Part shown: piece by piece, positions 43,240-52,121 of the stretch | Layout: every line of letters starts with the position of its first letter | Position numbering within the stretch: the first letter of the stretch is position 1 | Assembly (NCBI RefSeq): GCF_011516645.4 | Contig: NZ_CP088285.1 | Coordinates: forward strand, 7,148,501-7,212,500 | Length of the DNA stretch: 64,000 nucleotides | From: Bradyrhizobium septentrionale | Lineage (GTDB): Bacteria; Pseudomonadota; Alphaproteobacteria; Rhizobiales; Xanthobacteraceae | Direction of reading: 5' to 3' | Notes under the pieces: generated by a model | Told to the model about the DNA's origin: nothing | Databases searched by the model: none | Seen by the model: the letters and a program-made list of their open reading frames with translations, nothing else | Position numbers and translations under genes: made by a program

Positions 43240-43497
43240 CGAAACACCAACGGAACGGCAAGCTGCACACCGACACCACCGGAGCTGATCACTCCAATGT
43301 GTCCCCATCCTCAACATAGGCAGGGAATTAAAAGCCGCTATTGCGTTGTGGTCAAAGCCGATATTCCAAAATGTGACAATTGCGTGGATGCGTCATGCGC
43401 GCGCTTCCATTCGCGTGATAATCGGCTAAAAGGTCACCGCCGCGGCCGATCCATGAGGCTCATGCGGCGATTTTTCCGGAATCTGGAGACTTAAGGA

Positions 43498-44469
43498 ATG
43501 TTGAGCCGAGCCCTCAGTCTGGCGACGGTGACGCTTCTGATTGGCTGCCTGTCAGCCGTATCGGCGCAAGCGCAAAACCTCGAGGCCGGCAAAAGCCCCT
43601 CCCAGATCTTCGCAAACACCTGCACAGCCTGCCACAAGAGCCCGCGCGGCCTGCTGAAGACCGTGCCGGCCGGTTCGCTGCCGGGCTTCCTGCGCCAGCA
43701 CTACACGACATCAAGCGACATGGCCGGGGTGCTTTCATCCTTTCTGATTTCGAACGGCGCCAACGACCCCCGCTACCAGGCCAAGGATCAGCCCAAGGGG
43801 GCCAAAGGCGGCAGGGAAGGCCGGCAGGAGGCGAACCAGCCGGAGCAGCCGGCTGAGCGTCCGTCGCGCCGCCAGCATCAGGGTGCTGCGCCGGAGGAAG
43901 GCGCCAAGGAAGCGTCGAAGCCCGACGCGGACGGTCTGACGCCGGCCCCAGGTGAAGGACGCCATCGCGGCAGGCGGATGGCGCGCCCGAGCGAGGCGCC
44001 GGAGGGCGTCAAGCCGGAGGACGGCCAGACCCCGCAGGCCGCGGGCGAGGGCAAGCCATCGCGCCAGAAGCACGGCCGTCGCGGCAAGCCGGTCGACGAG
44101 CCCAAGTCCGACGAGGCGCCCAAGGGAGAGGCGAAGGGCGCGGCGACGGGCGACGAGCCGAAGGCCCAGTCCGCCGTCAAGCACGAGGACAAGGGTGAGA
44201 CTGAGAAGCCGGCGAAGCCCGCTAGCGAGCCTGACACGGCCAAGGTCGATGCGCCCAAGAGCAGCGGCGAGCCGGCCGCGGCGCGGCCCGATCCGGTTCC
44301 GCAGGTGTCGCCGGCGGCGCCCGCCGCTTCGTCATCACCCGAGCCCGCTGCAGCCGCGTCTCCCGCTCCGGCGCCCGCCGCACCGCCGGTGACCGCGACG
44401 GCGCCGCCGCCACCACCGCCCCCGACGACGCCGGGCTCCGGTCCACCGGAAGCTCCGACCTCGAGGTAA
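43498..44469 (+). CDS. exported protein with a CxxCH haem motif and a long low-complexity tail
   Basis: 323 residues. Signal peptide (SLATVTLLIGCLSAVSAQAQ), then a ~70-residue conserved head with one haem-binding motif CTACH (about 42-46) in FANTCTACHKSPRGLLKTVP and GFLRQHYTTSSDMAGVLSSF. The remaining two thirds is Pro/Ala/Lys/Glu-rich and probably disordered. The head resembles a truncated c-type cytochrome; the usual distal Met is not evident. Well-formed terminator after the gene. Function unknown, but this arrangement is seen in Bradyrhizobium relatives. Confidence 0.8.
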   Translation: MLSRALSLATVTLLIGCLSAVSAQAQNLEAGKSPSQIFANTCTACHKSPRGLLKTVPAGSLPGFLRQHYTTSSDMAGVLSSFLISNGANDPRYQAKDQPKGAKGGREGRQEANQPEQPAERPSRRQHQGAAPEEGAKEASKPDADGLTPAPGEGRHRGRRMARPSEAPEGVKPEDGQTPQAAGEGKPSRQKHGRRGKPVDEPKSDEAPKGEAKGAATGDEPKAQSAVKHEDKGETEKPAKPASEPDTAKVDAPKSSGEPAAARPDPVPQVSPAAPAASSSPEPAAAASPAPAPAAPPVTATAPPPPPPPTTPGSGPPEAPTSR

Positions 44470-44474
44470 TTGCC

Positions 44475-44500
44475 AACGCCGGGCCGCGAGGTCCGGCGTT
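44475..44500 (+). terminator. hairpin terminator
   Basis: AACGCCGGGCC pairs with GGTCCGGCGTT (11 pairs including one G-U) around a GCGA tetraloop, followed by ATCGTTT. It ends 5 bp before the TTGACA of the next promoter. Confidence 0.8.
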
Positions 44501-44505
44501 ATCGT

Positions 44506-44541
44506 TTGACAGTCATTAGAGCAAGACTCTAGAGTAACAGT
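44506..44541 (+). promoter_or_regulatory. promoter with overlapping operator for the TetR-thioesterase operon
   Basis: TTGACA at 44506-44511 is a -35 box; 17 bp on lies CTAGAG in the -10 place. ACTCTAGAGT (44526-44535) is a perfect 10-bp palindrome across that -10, extended outward by TAGA...TCTA at about 44517 and 44543. Suited to autorepression by the TetR protein whose TTG start follows at 44562. Confidence 0.6.
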
Positions 44542-44561
44542 CTAGTCGGGAGGGAGACAGG

Positions 44562-45167
44562 TTGACCACGGCGCGCGAAGATCTGCTGGCGGCGGGACTG
44601 GCGGTGTTCGACCGCGACGGTTTCGAGGGCGCCACGGTGGCCGAGATCCGCTCCCGGGCGCGCGCCTCCAACGGCAGCTTCTTCCATTTCTTCGCCTCCA
44701 AGAAGCAGCTCGCCGGAACCCTGTTCCTGGAGATCCTGCAGGCCTATCACGCCGCGATCATCACCTCGGTCGACGCCAGATGCGGCGCCGCCGAGGGCGT
44801 CGCGCGGCTGATCCACGCCCATCTCGATTGGGTCGTGACCTTCAGGCGCGAGGCGCGCTTCCTGTTCGAGATTTCGCGCAACGAGTGGGGCGAGGAGGTG
44901 CGCGGCGCGCAGCGCACCGAGAATTCGCGGCTCGCTGACGGCATCGAGCGCTGGCGCGCGCCGCTGCTCGCGCGCGGCGAGTTGCTGCCGATGAGCGCCA
45001 CGCTGTTCTTCAGCCAGATCATCGGGCCGGCGCAGATCTTCTGCCGCGCCTATCTGTCGGGCCGCCATCAGAGCGATCCGCGCGAACAGGTCGAGACGCT
45101 GATCGCCTGCGCGATCCGCGCGGTGGTGGCGCCGGGGGCGCCGGAGCGAGCAGGAGGGACGTCATGA
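44562..45167 (+). CDS. TetR/AcrR family regulator
   Basis: 201 residues from TTG at 44562 with GGGAGGGAGA upstream. HTH: ATVAEIRSRARASNGSFFHF then FASKKQLAGTLF. The rest (AYHAAIITSVDARCGAAEGV, FLFEISRNEWGEEVRG) is a ligand domain of the FadR-like TetR_C group. The thioesterase start overlaps its stop by 4 bp, so the two are co-expressed; the ligand may be an acyl-CoA. Confidence 0.9.
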   Translation: MTTAREDLLAAGLAVFDRDGFEGATVAEIRSRARASNGSFFHFFASKKQLAGTLFLEILQAYHAAIITSVDARCGAAEGVARLIHAHLDWVVTFRREARFLFEISRNEWGEEVRGAQRTENSRLADGIERWRAPLLARGELLPMSATLFFSQIIGPAQIFCRAYLSGRHQSDPREQVETLIACAIRAVVAPGAPERAGGTS

Positions 45168-45625
45168 GCGAGACCGATCCGGACTTTGCGCCGATCGCGA
45201 CGCGGATCCGCGACAATGTCGGCCGTCAGGGATTCATGGGGCTGGTTGGCGCCGAAGTGGCGGAGCTGTCGCGCGGCACCTGCACGCTCGCGGTCGACCG
45301 GCGGCCGGAGCTGCTGCAGCAGCACGGCCTGTTTCACGGCGGGGTGACGGCCTTCCTGGTCGACAACGCCACCACGATCGCGGCGGCGACGTCGCGCGGC
45401 CAGCCGGCGCTGACGGCGGAGTACAAGCTGAACCTGCTGTCGCCGGCGTCGGGCGATCGCCTGATCTGCCGGGCGCGGGTGATCAAGCCGGGACGTCAGG
45501 TCGCCGTCGTTGCGGCCGACGTGTTCTGCATCATCGACGGCAAGGAGAAGCACACCGCGACAGCACTGGCGTCGATCGCGATGCTCGACGATCAGGCGGC
45601 GGCACGAATCCAAAGCCCGGCCTGA
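45164..45625 (+). CDS. PaaI/hotdog-fold thioesterase
   Basis: 153 residues. Hotdog motif LFHGGVTAFLVDNATTIAAA and LTAEYKLNLLSPASGDRLIC; catalytic acid in this family lies in the HGG...D helix. Similar to PaaI/YbgC thioesterases that release CoA from aromatic or acyl-CoA. Overlaps the TetR gene (ATGA). The stop codon is in the loop of a terminator hairpin. Confidence 0.9.
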   Translation: MSETDPDFAPIATRIRDNVGRQGFMGLVGAEVAELSRGTCTLAVDRRPELLQQHGLFHGGVTAFLVDNATTIAAATSRGQPALTAEYKLNLLSPASGDRLICRARVIKPGRQVAVVAADVFCIIDGKEKHTATALASIAMLDDQAAARIQSPA

Positions 45626-45639
45626 TTAAGGCCGGGCTT
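45613..45639. terminator. bidirectional terminator
   Basis: AAGCCCGGCC (45613-45622) and GGCCGGGCTT (45630-45639) form a perfect 10-bp stem with a 7-nt loop that contains the thioesterase stop codon. It serves the rightward thioesterase gene and the leftward rplI end, 26 bp further. Confidence 0.85.
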
Positions 45640-45665
45640 CAGTCGGTGGAGTGATGAAGAGAAGC

Positions 45666-46265
45666 TTACTTCTCTTCGGCCGCCGGGGCCGGCTCGGCTT
45701 CGTCGTGCTGGGCTTCCGGATCGAAGAACTCGCCGGCGGCGGCGATCGCCTCGGCGGCAGCGTCCTGGTCTTCCTGGCGGGTCGAGATGTCCTCGCCGCG
45801 CTTGATCCGATCGGCCTCTTCGGCGGAGCGGGCGACCGTCACGGTGACGCTGGTCTCGACCTCGGGGTGAACCGCGATCGTCACCTTCTGCTTGCCGATC
45901 GTCTTGATCGGCGAGTCGAGCCAGACCTGCGGACGGGCAACCGTGACGCCGTCGGCGGCCAGCGCAACGACGATGTCGCGCACCGTGACCGAGCCGAACA
46001 GCTGGCCGGATTCGGAGGCCTGGCGGATGATGACGATGTCGCGGTCGTCGATCTTCTCGGCGACCACGGCGGCTTCGCCCTTGGCCTTGATGTTGTTGGC
46101 CTCGAGCTCGGCCTTCATGCCGTCATACTTGGCGCGGTTCGCGTCGGTGGCGCGCAGCGCCTTTCCGCGCTTCAGCAAGAAGTTGCGGGCGAACCCGTCC
46201 TTGACGCGCACGACTTCGCCCATCTGGCCAAGCTTGGCGACGCGTTCGAGCAGAATGACTTCCAT
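45666..46265 (-). CDS. rplI: 50S ribosomal protein L9
   Basis: 199 residues. [20 protein letters not shown] and [20 protein letters not shown] are the N-terminal L9 domain; the C-terminal domain ends near [14 protein letters not shown]. About 40 acidic residues (Glu/Ala/Asp) follow, typical of rhizobial L9. End of the rpsF-rpsR-DUF2232-rplI operon. Confidence 0.97.
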   Translation of the reverse strand: MEVILLERVAKLGQMGEVVRVKDGFARNFLLKRGKALRATDANRAKYDGMKAELEANNIKAKGEAAVVAEKIDDRDIVIIRQASESGQLFGSVTVRDIVVALAADGVTVARPQVWLDSPIKTIGKQKVTIAVHPEVETSVTVTVARSAEEADRIKRGEDISTRQEDQDAAAEAIAAAGEFFDPEAQHDEAEPAPAAEEK

Positions 46266-46317
46266 TTTCGTTCTCCTTTAGATGCAAAGTATCGGGTTGA
46301 AGTGGTTGGATCGAATG

Positions 46318-47286
46318 TCACGCCACCGGCAAAGGCGGCGGTCTTGTTTGCAGATAGCGCTGGCGCAGTCCGAACACGGCGTCGGCGATGCCGAGCGCGA
46401 ACATCGCCACGATTGGCCAGCCGAACATGACGACGACCGCATAGACGCCGCCGAGCCAGAAACCGCGATTGGTGAGCGACAGCGTCAGGGTGTGCAAAAC
46501 GGCGAAGCCGACGAGCGCATAGGCGATTACGAGCGCCGCGGTGACGATCTGCGCCAGCAGCGCAAGCATGCCGCCGACGAAGCTGACTGCTACCGCCACC
46601 GACAGCGCGACCAGCGTCATGGCGGGGAGCGCGGTGGTTCGGAAATCCGGCCACGGTCGATTCAGCCGACCGGAGGTTTGTGCGATCTTGCCGGCGAGCC
46701 ACAGGCTCAGCGTCAGCGTGACCATCGCGAGGATTGTTGCGGCGAGGGGCGCGAGGATCACCAGCATGTCGACCAATCGTTCGATCTCACCGCTTGGCAG
46801 CCCTTCGCCAGCGCTCAGCACCTTGAGCAGGCCTCGCCGCAAAGTACCGGTGATTGTGTCGGCATCCGAGCCGAGCGTGAGCAGCGCGGCGGTCGTGGTG
46901 ATGATGGCGAAGGCCGCGACCCAGAGCAGGATACGGCCGACGGGGTACCATTCGAGCGCGGGCGGCTGCTGGGCTATGCTGTCGCCGGCTGCGCCCGCGA
47001 TCGGCCGTCCGAGCAGCGCGAGGTGGCCGAGCCACCAGCCGGGCAGGGCGACCATCATGGCAAACGCGATGCAATAGGGAAGTCCGAAGATAGCGCCGAG
47101 AACGGTGGCGGCAGCGACGCCGCCGATGGCCGCGGCAAGCGGTCCCCAAGCGAGTGCCGACACCATCAGCGGCAGCGGCGCAAGAAAATACAGCAACAAC
47201 GAGATCAGCGCGCCCGAACTGATCGAGGCGAACATCAGCGCCGACGCGGCGCCGGCTGCAAGTGCAACGATGAGTATAGCTATCAT
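46318..47286 (-). CDS. DUF2232 membrane protein
   Basis: 322 residues from ATG at 47286 with AGGAGCGGG upstream. About eight to nine hydrophobic segments (MIAILIVALAAGAASALMFA, LISLLLYFLAPLPLMVSALA). Matches DUF2232, the YybS-like protein found between rpsR and rplI in alphaproteobacteria and other bacteria. No known activity. It is 52 bp from rplI and 126 bp from rpsR. Confidence 0.88.
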   Translation of the reverse strand: MIAILIVALAAGAASALMFASISSGALISLLLYFLAPLPLMVSALAWGPLAAAIGGVAAATVLGAIFGLPYCIAFAMMVALPGWWLGHLALLGRPIAGAAGDSIAQQPPALEWYPVGRILLWVAAFAIITTTAALLTLGSDADTITGTLRRGLLKVLSAGEGLPSGEIERLVDMLVILAPLAATILAMVTLTLSLWLAGKIAQTSGRLNRPWPDFRTTALPAMTLVALSVAVAVSFVGGMLALLAQIVTAALVIAYALVGFAVLHTLTLSLTNRGFWLGGVYAVVVMFGWPIVAMFALGIADAVFGLRQRYLQTRPPPLPVA

Positions 47287-47412
47287 CAGCTGTCCCGCTC
47301 CTTTCGAGCGGTTAGAGGCGCTCTGTCGAGAACCCCAACCATCGGCGACCGGACGACCCGGAAGCCTTATGAGAATAAGCGGCCGGCGGCGCGTGCCGCC
47401 GGCCGGAAACAA

Positions 47413-47652
47413 TTACCTGATAACGTAGGGCAGCAGGCCGAGGAAACGCGCGCGCTTGATGGCGCGGGCGAGCTCACGCTGCTTCTTGGCGGACACGGCC
47501 GTGATGCGGCTCGGCACGATCTTGCCGCGCTCGGAGACGTAACGCATCAGCAGCTTGGAATCCTTGTAGTCGATCTTCGGCGCATTCGCGCCCGTGAACG
47601 GGCAGGACTTGCGGCGACGGAAAAACGGACGGCGGGCACCAGCATCAGCCAT
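47413..47652 (-). CDS. rpsR: 30S ribosomal protein S18
   Basis: 79 residues: [35 protein letters not shown] and [20 protein letters not shown] are standard S18. Six bp after rpsF. S18 pairs with S6 on the 30S platform. Confidence 0.97.
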   Translation of the reverse strand: MADAGARRPFFRRRKSCPFTGANAPKIDYKDSKLLMRYVSERGKIVPSRITAVSAKKQRELARAIKRARFLGLLPYVIR

Positions 47653-47658
47653 GATTCA

Positions 47659-48123
47659 TTACTCCTCGGTCGCAGCTTCTTCTTCGCGCGGACGGCGCGG
47701 GCCACGGTCGCCACGGAAACCACCCTCGCGGTCGCCACGGAAGCCGCCTTCGCGGTCGCCGCGGAAGCCGCCGCCACGGTCATCGCGCTCGCGATCACGG
47801 TCGGCCTTGCGCATCATTGCGGACGGGCCTTCCTCGTGCTCTTCGACGCGCACGGTGAGATAGCGGATGACGTCTTCGTTGATCCGCTCCTGGCGCTCGA
47901 TCTCGGTGACGACAGCCGACGGTGCGTCGATGTTCATCAGCACGAAATGCGCCTTGCGGTTCTTGTTCATGCGGTAGGTGAGGGAGCGCACGCCCCAGCT
48001 CTCGGTCTTGGTGACCTTGCCGCCGCCCTGTTCGACGATCCCCGTCATCTGGGCCGTCAGCTCATCCACCTGCTGGGTGCTCGCATCCTGACGCGCGAGA
48101 AAAACATGCTCGTAAAGAGGCAT
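47659..48123 (-). CDS. rpsF: 30S ribosomal protein S6 with tandem Gly/Arg repeats
   Basis: 154 residues. The S6 core runs [20 protein letters not shown] to [14 protein letters not shown] (about 105 residues). The rest holds an imperfect repeat GGGFRGDRE / GGFRGDREG / GGFRGDRG and a charged tail [13 protein letters not shown]. In DNA this is a 24-bp-type repeat around 47705-47775. Rhizobial S6 proteins often have such tails, but the repeat count varies. First gene of the operon. Confidence 0.96.
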   Translation of the reverse strand: MPLYEHVFLARQDASTQQVDELTAQMTGIVEQGGGKVTKTESWGVRSLTYRMNKNRKAHFVLMNIDAPSAVVTEIERQERINEDVIRYLTVRVEEHEEGPSAMMRKADRDRERDDRGGGFRGDREGGFRGDREGGFRGDRGPRRPREEEAATEE

Positions 48124-48424
48124 GGTTGTCCTTTCCTGTGTTGGCGCGGGTTTCCGGCGACAAGCCCTTCGAGACCTTCGGAAAGGACTCGAGCTGCTCA
48201 GAAGGCGGGAGCACGGGACGACGGGCCGACTGGCCCTGCCACATCAAAATCAACGGGTGAATTTGCTGAGACCGTCCGTTCAGCTCCCGGCCGGAGCCCA
48301 CGAATGGCGCGCTTTATACGGATTTTGGCCGCGAAGGCAAGGGTTGTCGTCCCTCGGATTTCGCGAGGAGGCGGGCCCTCCATCGCTCCATAGCCGACTT
48401 TCGCAGTTCCATGTTGATTTCTTT

Positions 48425-48443
48425 GTTTGTATATCATACAAAC
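48425..48443. promoter_or_regulatory. palindromic operator upstream of the TetR-desaturase operon
   Basis: GTTTGTAT-ATC-ATACAAAC: perfect 8-bp arms, 3-bp centre. It lies 19 bp before the ATG at 48463, over the expected transcription start region, so binding would block transcription. Probably the autorepression site of the TetR protein encoded next. Confidence 0.75.
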
Positions 48444-48462
48444 ATCTCCGGGAGGACGATCA

Positions 48463-49179
48463 ATGGGTTCGGAGACCGCCAGCGGCATGTCCGCGTCCGA
48501 TCCGAAGCACGCCGTCCGCGCGACACGGTCGGCGGGGTGCAAGATGCGCTCGCTGCTGCTCGATGCCGCCAGCCGCCTGTTCAAGGAGCGCGGGCTCTCG
48601 GGCACGTCGATCTCCGATATCGCCGCAGCCGCCGACGCCTTTCCGAGCCAGATCACCTATTACTTCCGCACCAAGGAGGCGCTGTTCGTCGAAGCCGCCA
48701 GCCGCGACATGCTTTATCTGGCGCGCGCGACCGAGCAGGCTGCGCTGCAGGCCCAGACGCCGCGGGAGTACACGCACGCTTTGGCCGAGACCGTGACGGC
48801 GACCGACACGGTCGCCTTCTTCGCCGAGGCTTTGACGCTGACGCGGCGTCGGCAGGATCTCGCGCCGCTGGTCGAGCGCACCATCGAACGTCTGCACAGC
48901 GAAGGCGCGCGCGCCTATGCGGGCCAGGTCGAGCGGCACGGCTGGCGCTCGCTGCGCGCCCCCGAAGAGAGCTCGCGGCGCTTCTGGGCGATTGCGATCG
49001 GCGTGATCGTCGAGGGCTTTGCCATGGGCCGCGGCTCCGAGGAGATGTGCCGCGAATTGCTGCGCGCGCTCGGCGAGCAGGCGACCGCAACATCGACGTC
49101 GGCCAATGATGGATCGCGCCTGCGCCTGGTCGGCGATCGCGACAATTCACCCTCCACGGACGGGGAGACCAGCTCATGA
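48463..49179 (+). CDS. TetR/AcrR family regulator
   Basis: 238 residues from ATG at 48463 with GGGAGGA upstream. HTH in GTSISDIAAAADAFPSQITY (about 50-69) then YFRTKEALFVEAASRDMLYL, a normal TetR arrangement. A ~24-residue N-terminal tail precedes it (MGSETASGMSASDPKHAVRA). Its stop overlaps the desaturase start (ATGA), so it very likely controls it in response to a lipid or acyl-CoA. Confidence 0.9.
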   Translation: MGSETASGMSASDPKHAVRATRSAGCKMRSLLLDAASRLFKERGLSGTSISDIAAAADAFPSQITYYFRTKEALFVEAASRDMLYLARATEQAALQAQTPREYTHALAETVTATDTVAFFAEALTLTRRRQDLAPLVERTIERLHSEGARAYAGQVERHGWRSLRAPEESSRRFWAIAIGVIVEGFAMGRGSEEMCRELLRALGEQATATSTSANDGSRLRLVGDRDNSPSTDGETSS

Positions 49180-50201
49180 CCGCGCTTCGTATGCGTGCCC
49201 GCGATTTTCTCACCGAGGACGAACTGGTGGCGGTCCGTGAGCGCACCACGTGGAAGGGCGCAGCCCTGATCGTGCATGCCTGGGCCTTGATCCTGGGTGC
49301 GATCGCGCTGGTCGCGTGGTGGCCCAATCCGCTGACCTATCTGCTTGCAGTCGCGATCATCGGCTCGCGCCAGCTCGGGCTTGCGATCCTGATGCATGAC
49401 GGCGCGCATGGCTGTCTCTCGGCGGACGAGAAGACCAATCTCACGCTGAGCCAATGGTTCTGTGCCTATCCGATCTTCGCCGAAACCCGCGGCTATCGCC
49501 GCTATCATTTGCAGCATCATGCGCGGACGCAGCAGGAGGACGATCCGGATCTCGTGCTGTCGGCGCCGTTTCCGATCACGAAGATGAGCTACCACCGGAA
49601 ATTCTTCCGCGATATCACCGGACAGACCGGCTACCAGCAGCGCAAGGCGCAACTGCTCAACGCACTCGGGCCGAAGGACTGGCCGTTGTCGCAGCGTGCC
49701 GCGAATTTCTGGGACAAGCTCGGGCCGCAATGCGTCACCAATGCGCTGCTGTTCGCAGGCCTTGCCGCCGCCGGCGTGTGGTGGGCCTATCCGCTATTGT
49801 GGCTGGTGCCGCTCTTCACCTGGATGATGGTGATCACGCGGATCCGCAACATTGCCGAACATGCCGTCGTGCCCGACAGCTCCGATCCGTTGCGCAATAC
49901 CCGCACCACGCGCGCCAATGTGGTCGAGCGGTTGTTCATCGCGCCGTACTACGTGAACTATCACCTCGAGCATCATTTGCTGTTCTACGTGCCCTGTTAC
50001 AACCTGCCGCGCGTGCACGGCATCCTGAGCGGAAGCCGCTATGTCGACCGGATGGAGGTGCAGCCGGGCTACGCCGCCGTGCTGCGGCTTGCGACGGCTA
50101 GGCCCGCCCACGAGGATCGTCCGGGACAACTGGTCAACAGCGCCCGCCGGGCGAGGGCCGGCGCCGAGGTTAACGCCGACCAGAACGCGGGCGGGTTCTA
50201 G
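49176..50201 (+). CDS. membrane fatty acid desaturase
   Basis: 341 residues, four or so membrane helices. Three His boxes: HDGAH (about 74-78), HLQHH (about 110-114) and HLEHH (about 261-265), which bind the diiron centre. IGSRQLGLAILMHDGAHGCL precedes the first box. It inserts a double bond into acyl chains (or oxidises a related lipid); regiochemistry unknown. Starts 4 bp inside the TetR gene. Confidence 0.9.
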   Translation: MTALRMRARDFLTEDELVAVRERTTWKGAALIVHAWALILGAIALVAWWPNPLTYLLAVAIIGSRQLGLAILMHDGAHGCLSADEKTNLTLSQWFCAYPIFAETRGYRRYHLQHHARTQQEDDPDLVLSAPFPITKMSYHRKFFRDITGQTGYQQRKAQLLNALGPKDWPLSQRAANFWDKLGPQCVTNALLFAGLAAAGVWWAYPLLWLVPLFTWMMVITRIRNIAEHAVVPDSSDPLRNTRTTRANVVERLFIAPYYVNYHLEHHLLFYVPCYNLPRVHGILSGSRYVDRMEVQPGYAAVLRLATARPAHEDRPGQLVNSARRARAGAEVNADQNAGGF

Positions 50202-50324
50202 CCGGAAGCCCGTCCGGCATCCCCAGGGTTCCTCCGGCGCGGCTTGACATCGCGCCCCCCATCAGTGTCTTACGGCCCGGTCCAGGGCCGGGTGTGCGGC
50301 AGGGCCCGGACCCGCTGTGGCGCG

Positions 50325-50397
50325 TTTCGCGCGACGCGGATACCGTTTCCCCTGCGGCGGGCGCCAGCGCCTGCGCGGGGATCACGCTCAACAAGGT
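50325..50397 (+). repeat. degenerate type A repeat (uncertain)
   Basis: GCGGGGATCACGCTCAA at the right edge matches the GCGGAGATCATGCTCAA end of the type A element at 8442-8513, and GCGCGACGCGGATACCG matches its middle loosely. The left end is not recognisable. It lies just before the fabD start. Confidence 0.4.
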
Positions 50398-50408
50398 AGG
50401 GATCGCCG

Positions 50409-51362
50409 ATGACGGCAGCATTTACGTTTCCCGGGCAGGGCTCGCAGGCGGTTGGCATGGGCAAGGCCCTGGCCGACGCCTTTCCGGTCGCCAAAGTGGT
50501 GTTCGACGAGGTCGATTCCGCGCTGGGCGAGAAGCTGACCGCGATCATCTGGGATGGTCCGGGCGAGACATTGCAACTGACGGAAAATGCCCAGCCGGCC
50601 CTGATGGCGGTCTCGATCGCCACCCTTCGCGTGCTCGAGAGCGAAGCCGGCTTCTCGGTCGGCCGCAACGCGGCCTTTGTCGCCGGGCACTCGCTCGGCG
50701 AGTATTCGGCCCTTGCCGCCGCCGGCAGCCTGACCGTCAGCGACACCGCGCGGCTGCTGCGCACCCGCGGGCTGGCGATGCAGAAGGCGGTGCCGGTCGG
50801 CGCCGGCGCGATGGCCGCGCTGCTCGGCCTCGATTACGAGGCGGCGGTGGCGGTCGCCAATGAGGCGGCGCAGGGCCAGGTCTGCCAGGCCGCCAACGAC
50901 AATGGCGGCGGCCAGGTGGTGGTCTCCGGCGACAAGGCCGCCGTCGACCGCGCGGTCGAGATCGCCAAGACCAAGGGGGCAAAGCGCGCGATGCTGCTGC
51001 CGGTGTCGGCGCCGTTTCACTGCAAGCTGATGCAGCCGGCGGCCGATGCGATGGCCGAGGCGCTGTCCGGCGTCACGATCAAGGCGCCCGCGGCGCCGCT
51101 CGTCTCCAACGTGCTGGCCTCGGCGATCACCGATCCCGACGAGATCCGCCGCCGCCTGGTCGAACAGGTCACGGGCACGGTGCGCTGGCGCGAGTCGGTC
51201 GCCTATATGGCTGGACTGGGCGTGACGCGGTTCTTCGAGATCGGCGCCGGCAAGGTGCTGAGCGGCCTCGTCAAGCGCATCGCCGATGGCGCGGTCGGCG
51301 TGTCCGTCAGCGGCCCGAACGATATTGCTGCGGCCAAGGACGCGCTTGCAGCTTCGGCTTGA
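50409..51362 (+). CDS. fabD: malonyl-CoA:ACP transacylase
   Basis: 317 residues. Loads malonyl onto ACP. FTFPGQGSQAVGMGKALADA, the nucleophile elbow GHSLGEYSALAA, and VSAPFHCKLMQPAADAMAEA with its catalytic His are all present, with the Arg of TRGLAMQ in between. First gene of the fab cluster; fabG follows after 21 bp. Confidence 0.96.
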   Translation: MTAAFTFPGQGSQAVGMGKALADAFPVAKVVFDEVDSALGEKLTAIIWDGPGETLQLTENAQPALMAVSIATLRVLESEAGFSVGRNAAFVAGHSLGEYSALAAAGSLTVSDTARLLRTRGLAMQKAVPVGAGAMAALLGLDYEAAVAVANEAAQGQVCQAANDNGGGQVVVSGDKAAVDRAVEIAKTKGAKRAMLLPVSAPFHCKLMQPAADAMAEALSGVTIKAPAAPLVSNVLASAITDPDEIRRRLVEQVTGTVRWRESVAYMAGLGVTRFFEIGAGKVLSGLVKRIADGAVGVSVSGPNDIAAAKDALAASA

Positions 51363-51383
51363 AGCAGCCGGGAGGAGAATTCG

Positions 51384-52121
51384 ATGTTTGATCTGACTGG
51401 CAAGACGGCGCTCGTCACGGGCGCAACCGGCGGCATCGGCGGCGCGATCGCGCAGGCGCTGCACGCGCAGGGCGCGACGGTCGCGATTTCGGGGACGCGG
51501 CGCGAGGTGCTGGACGGCTTTGCGGCCAAGCTCGGCGAGCGCGTGCACGTGCTGCCGTGCAATCTCTCCAGCAAGGATGATGTCGAGGCCTTGGTGCCCG
51601 CAGCGGAAGCTGCGATGGGCCAGGTCGACATCCTGATCGCGAACGCCGGCATCACCCGCGACAATCTGTTCGTGCAGTTGCGCGACGAGGATTGGGACGA
51701 CGTGATTGCGGTCAACCTGACCGCGACATTCCGCCTCGCGCGCGCGGCGACCAAATTGATGATGCGCAAGCGCTTCGGCCGCATCATCGCGATCACCTCG
51801 ATCGTCGGCGTCACCGGCAATCCGGGGCAGGGCAACTACACCGCCTCGAAGGCCGGCATCATCGGCCTGATCAAGACGCTCGGTGCCGAATACGCCAAGC
51901 GCGGCGTGACCGCCAACTGCATCGCGCCGGGTTTCATCAAGACGCCGATGACGGATGCGCTCAACGACAAGCAGCGCGAAACTATCCTGGCGAAGGTTCC
52001 TGCGGCGCGGCTTGGAACGCCCGAGGACATCGCTGCGGCGGCGGTCTATCTGGCCTCGAACGAGGCTGCCTACGTCACCGGACAGACCATTCACGTCAAC
52101 GGCGGGATGGCGATGATTTGA
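51384..52121 (+). CDS. fabG: 3-oxoacyl-ACP reductase
   Basis: 245 residues. SDR fold: TGATGGIGGAIAQAL binds NADPH, NAGITRDNLF, catalytic Ser in ITSIVGVTGNPGQ, Tyr/Lys in NYTASKAGIIGL. First reduction of each elongation cycle. GGAGGA lies before the ATG. A small hairpin with a T-run (CGGCGAAAAGCCGTTTT, about 52144-52160) follows. Confidence 0.97.
   Translation: MFDLTGKTALVTGATGGIGGAIAQALHAQGATVAISGTRREVLDGFAAKLGERVHVLPCNLSSKDDVEALVPAAEAAMGQVDILIANAGITRDNLFVQLRDEDWDDVIAVNLTATFRLARAATKLMMRKRFGRIIAITSIVGVTGNPGQGNYTASKAGIIGLIKTLGAEYAKRGVTANCIAPGFIKTPMTDALNDKQRETILAKVPAARLGTPEDIAAAAVYLASNEAAYVTGQTIHVNGGMAMI

Noticed and set aside
41593..43494. Long plus-strand frame opposite the CFA synthase
   Set aside because: Antisense shadow of a clear enzyme gene, with no ribosome-binding site or domain.
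48124..48300. Possible S6:S18 autoregulatory leader upstream of rpsF
   Set aside because: Such leaders are known and a CCGG-containing stem can be drawn, but I could not identify the conserved bulged CCG arrangement with confidence; a covariance search would decide.
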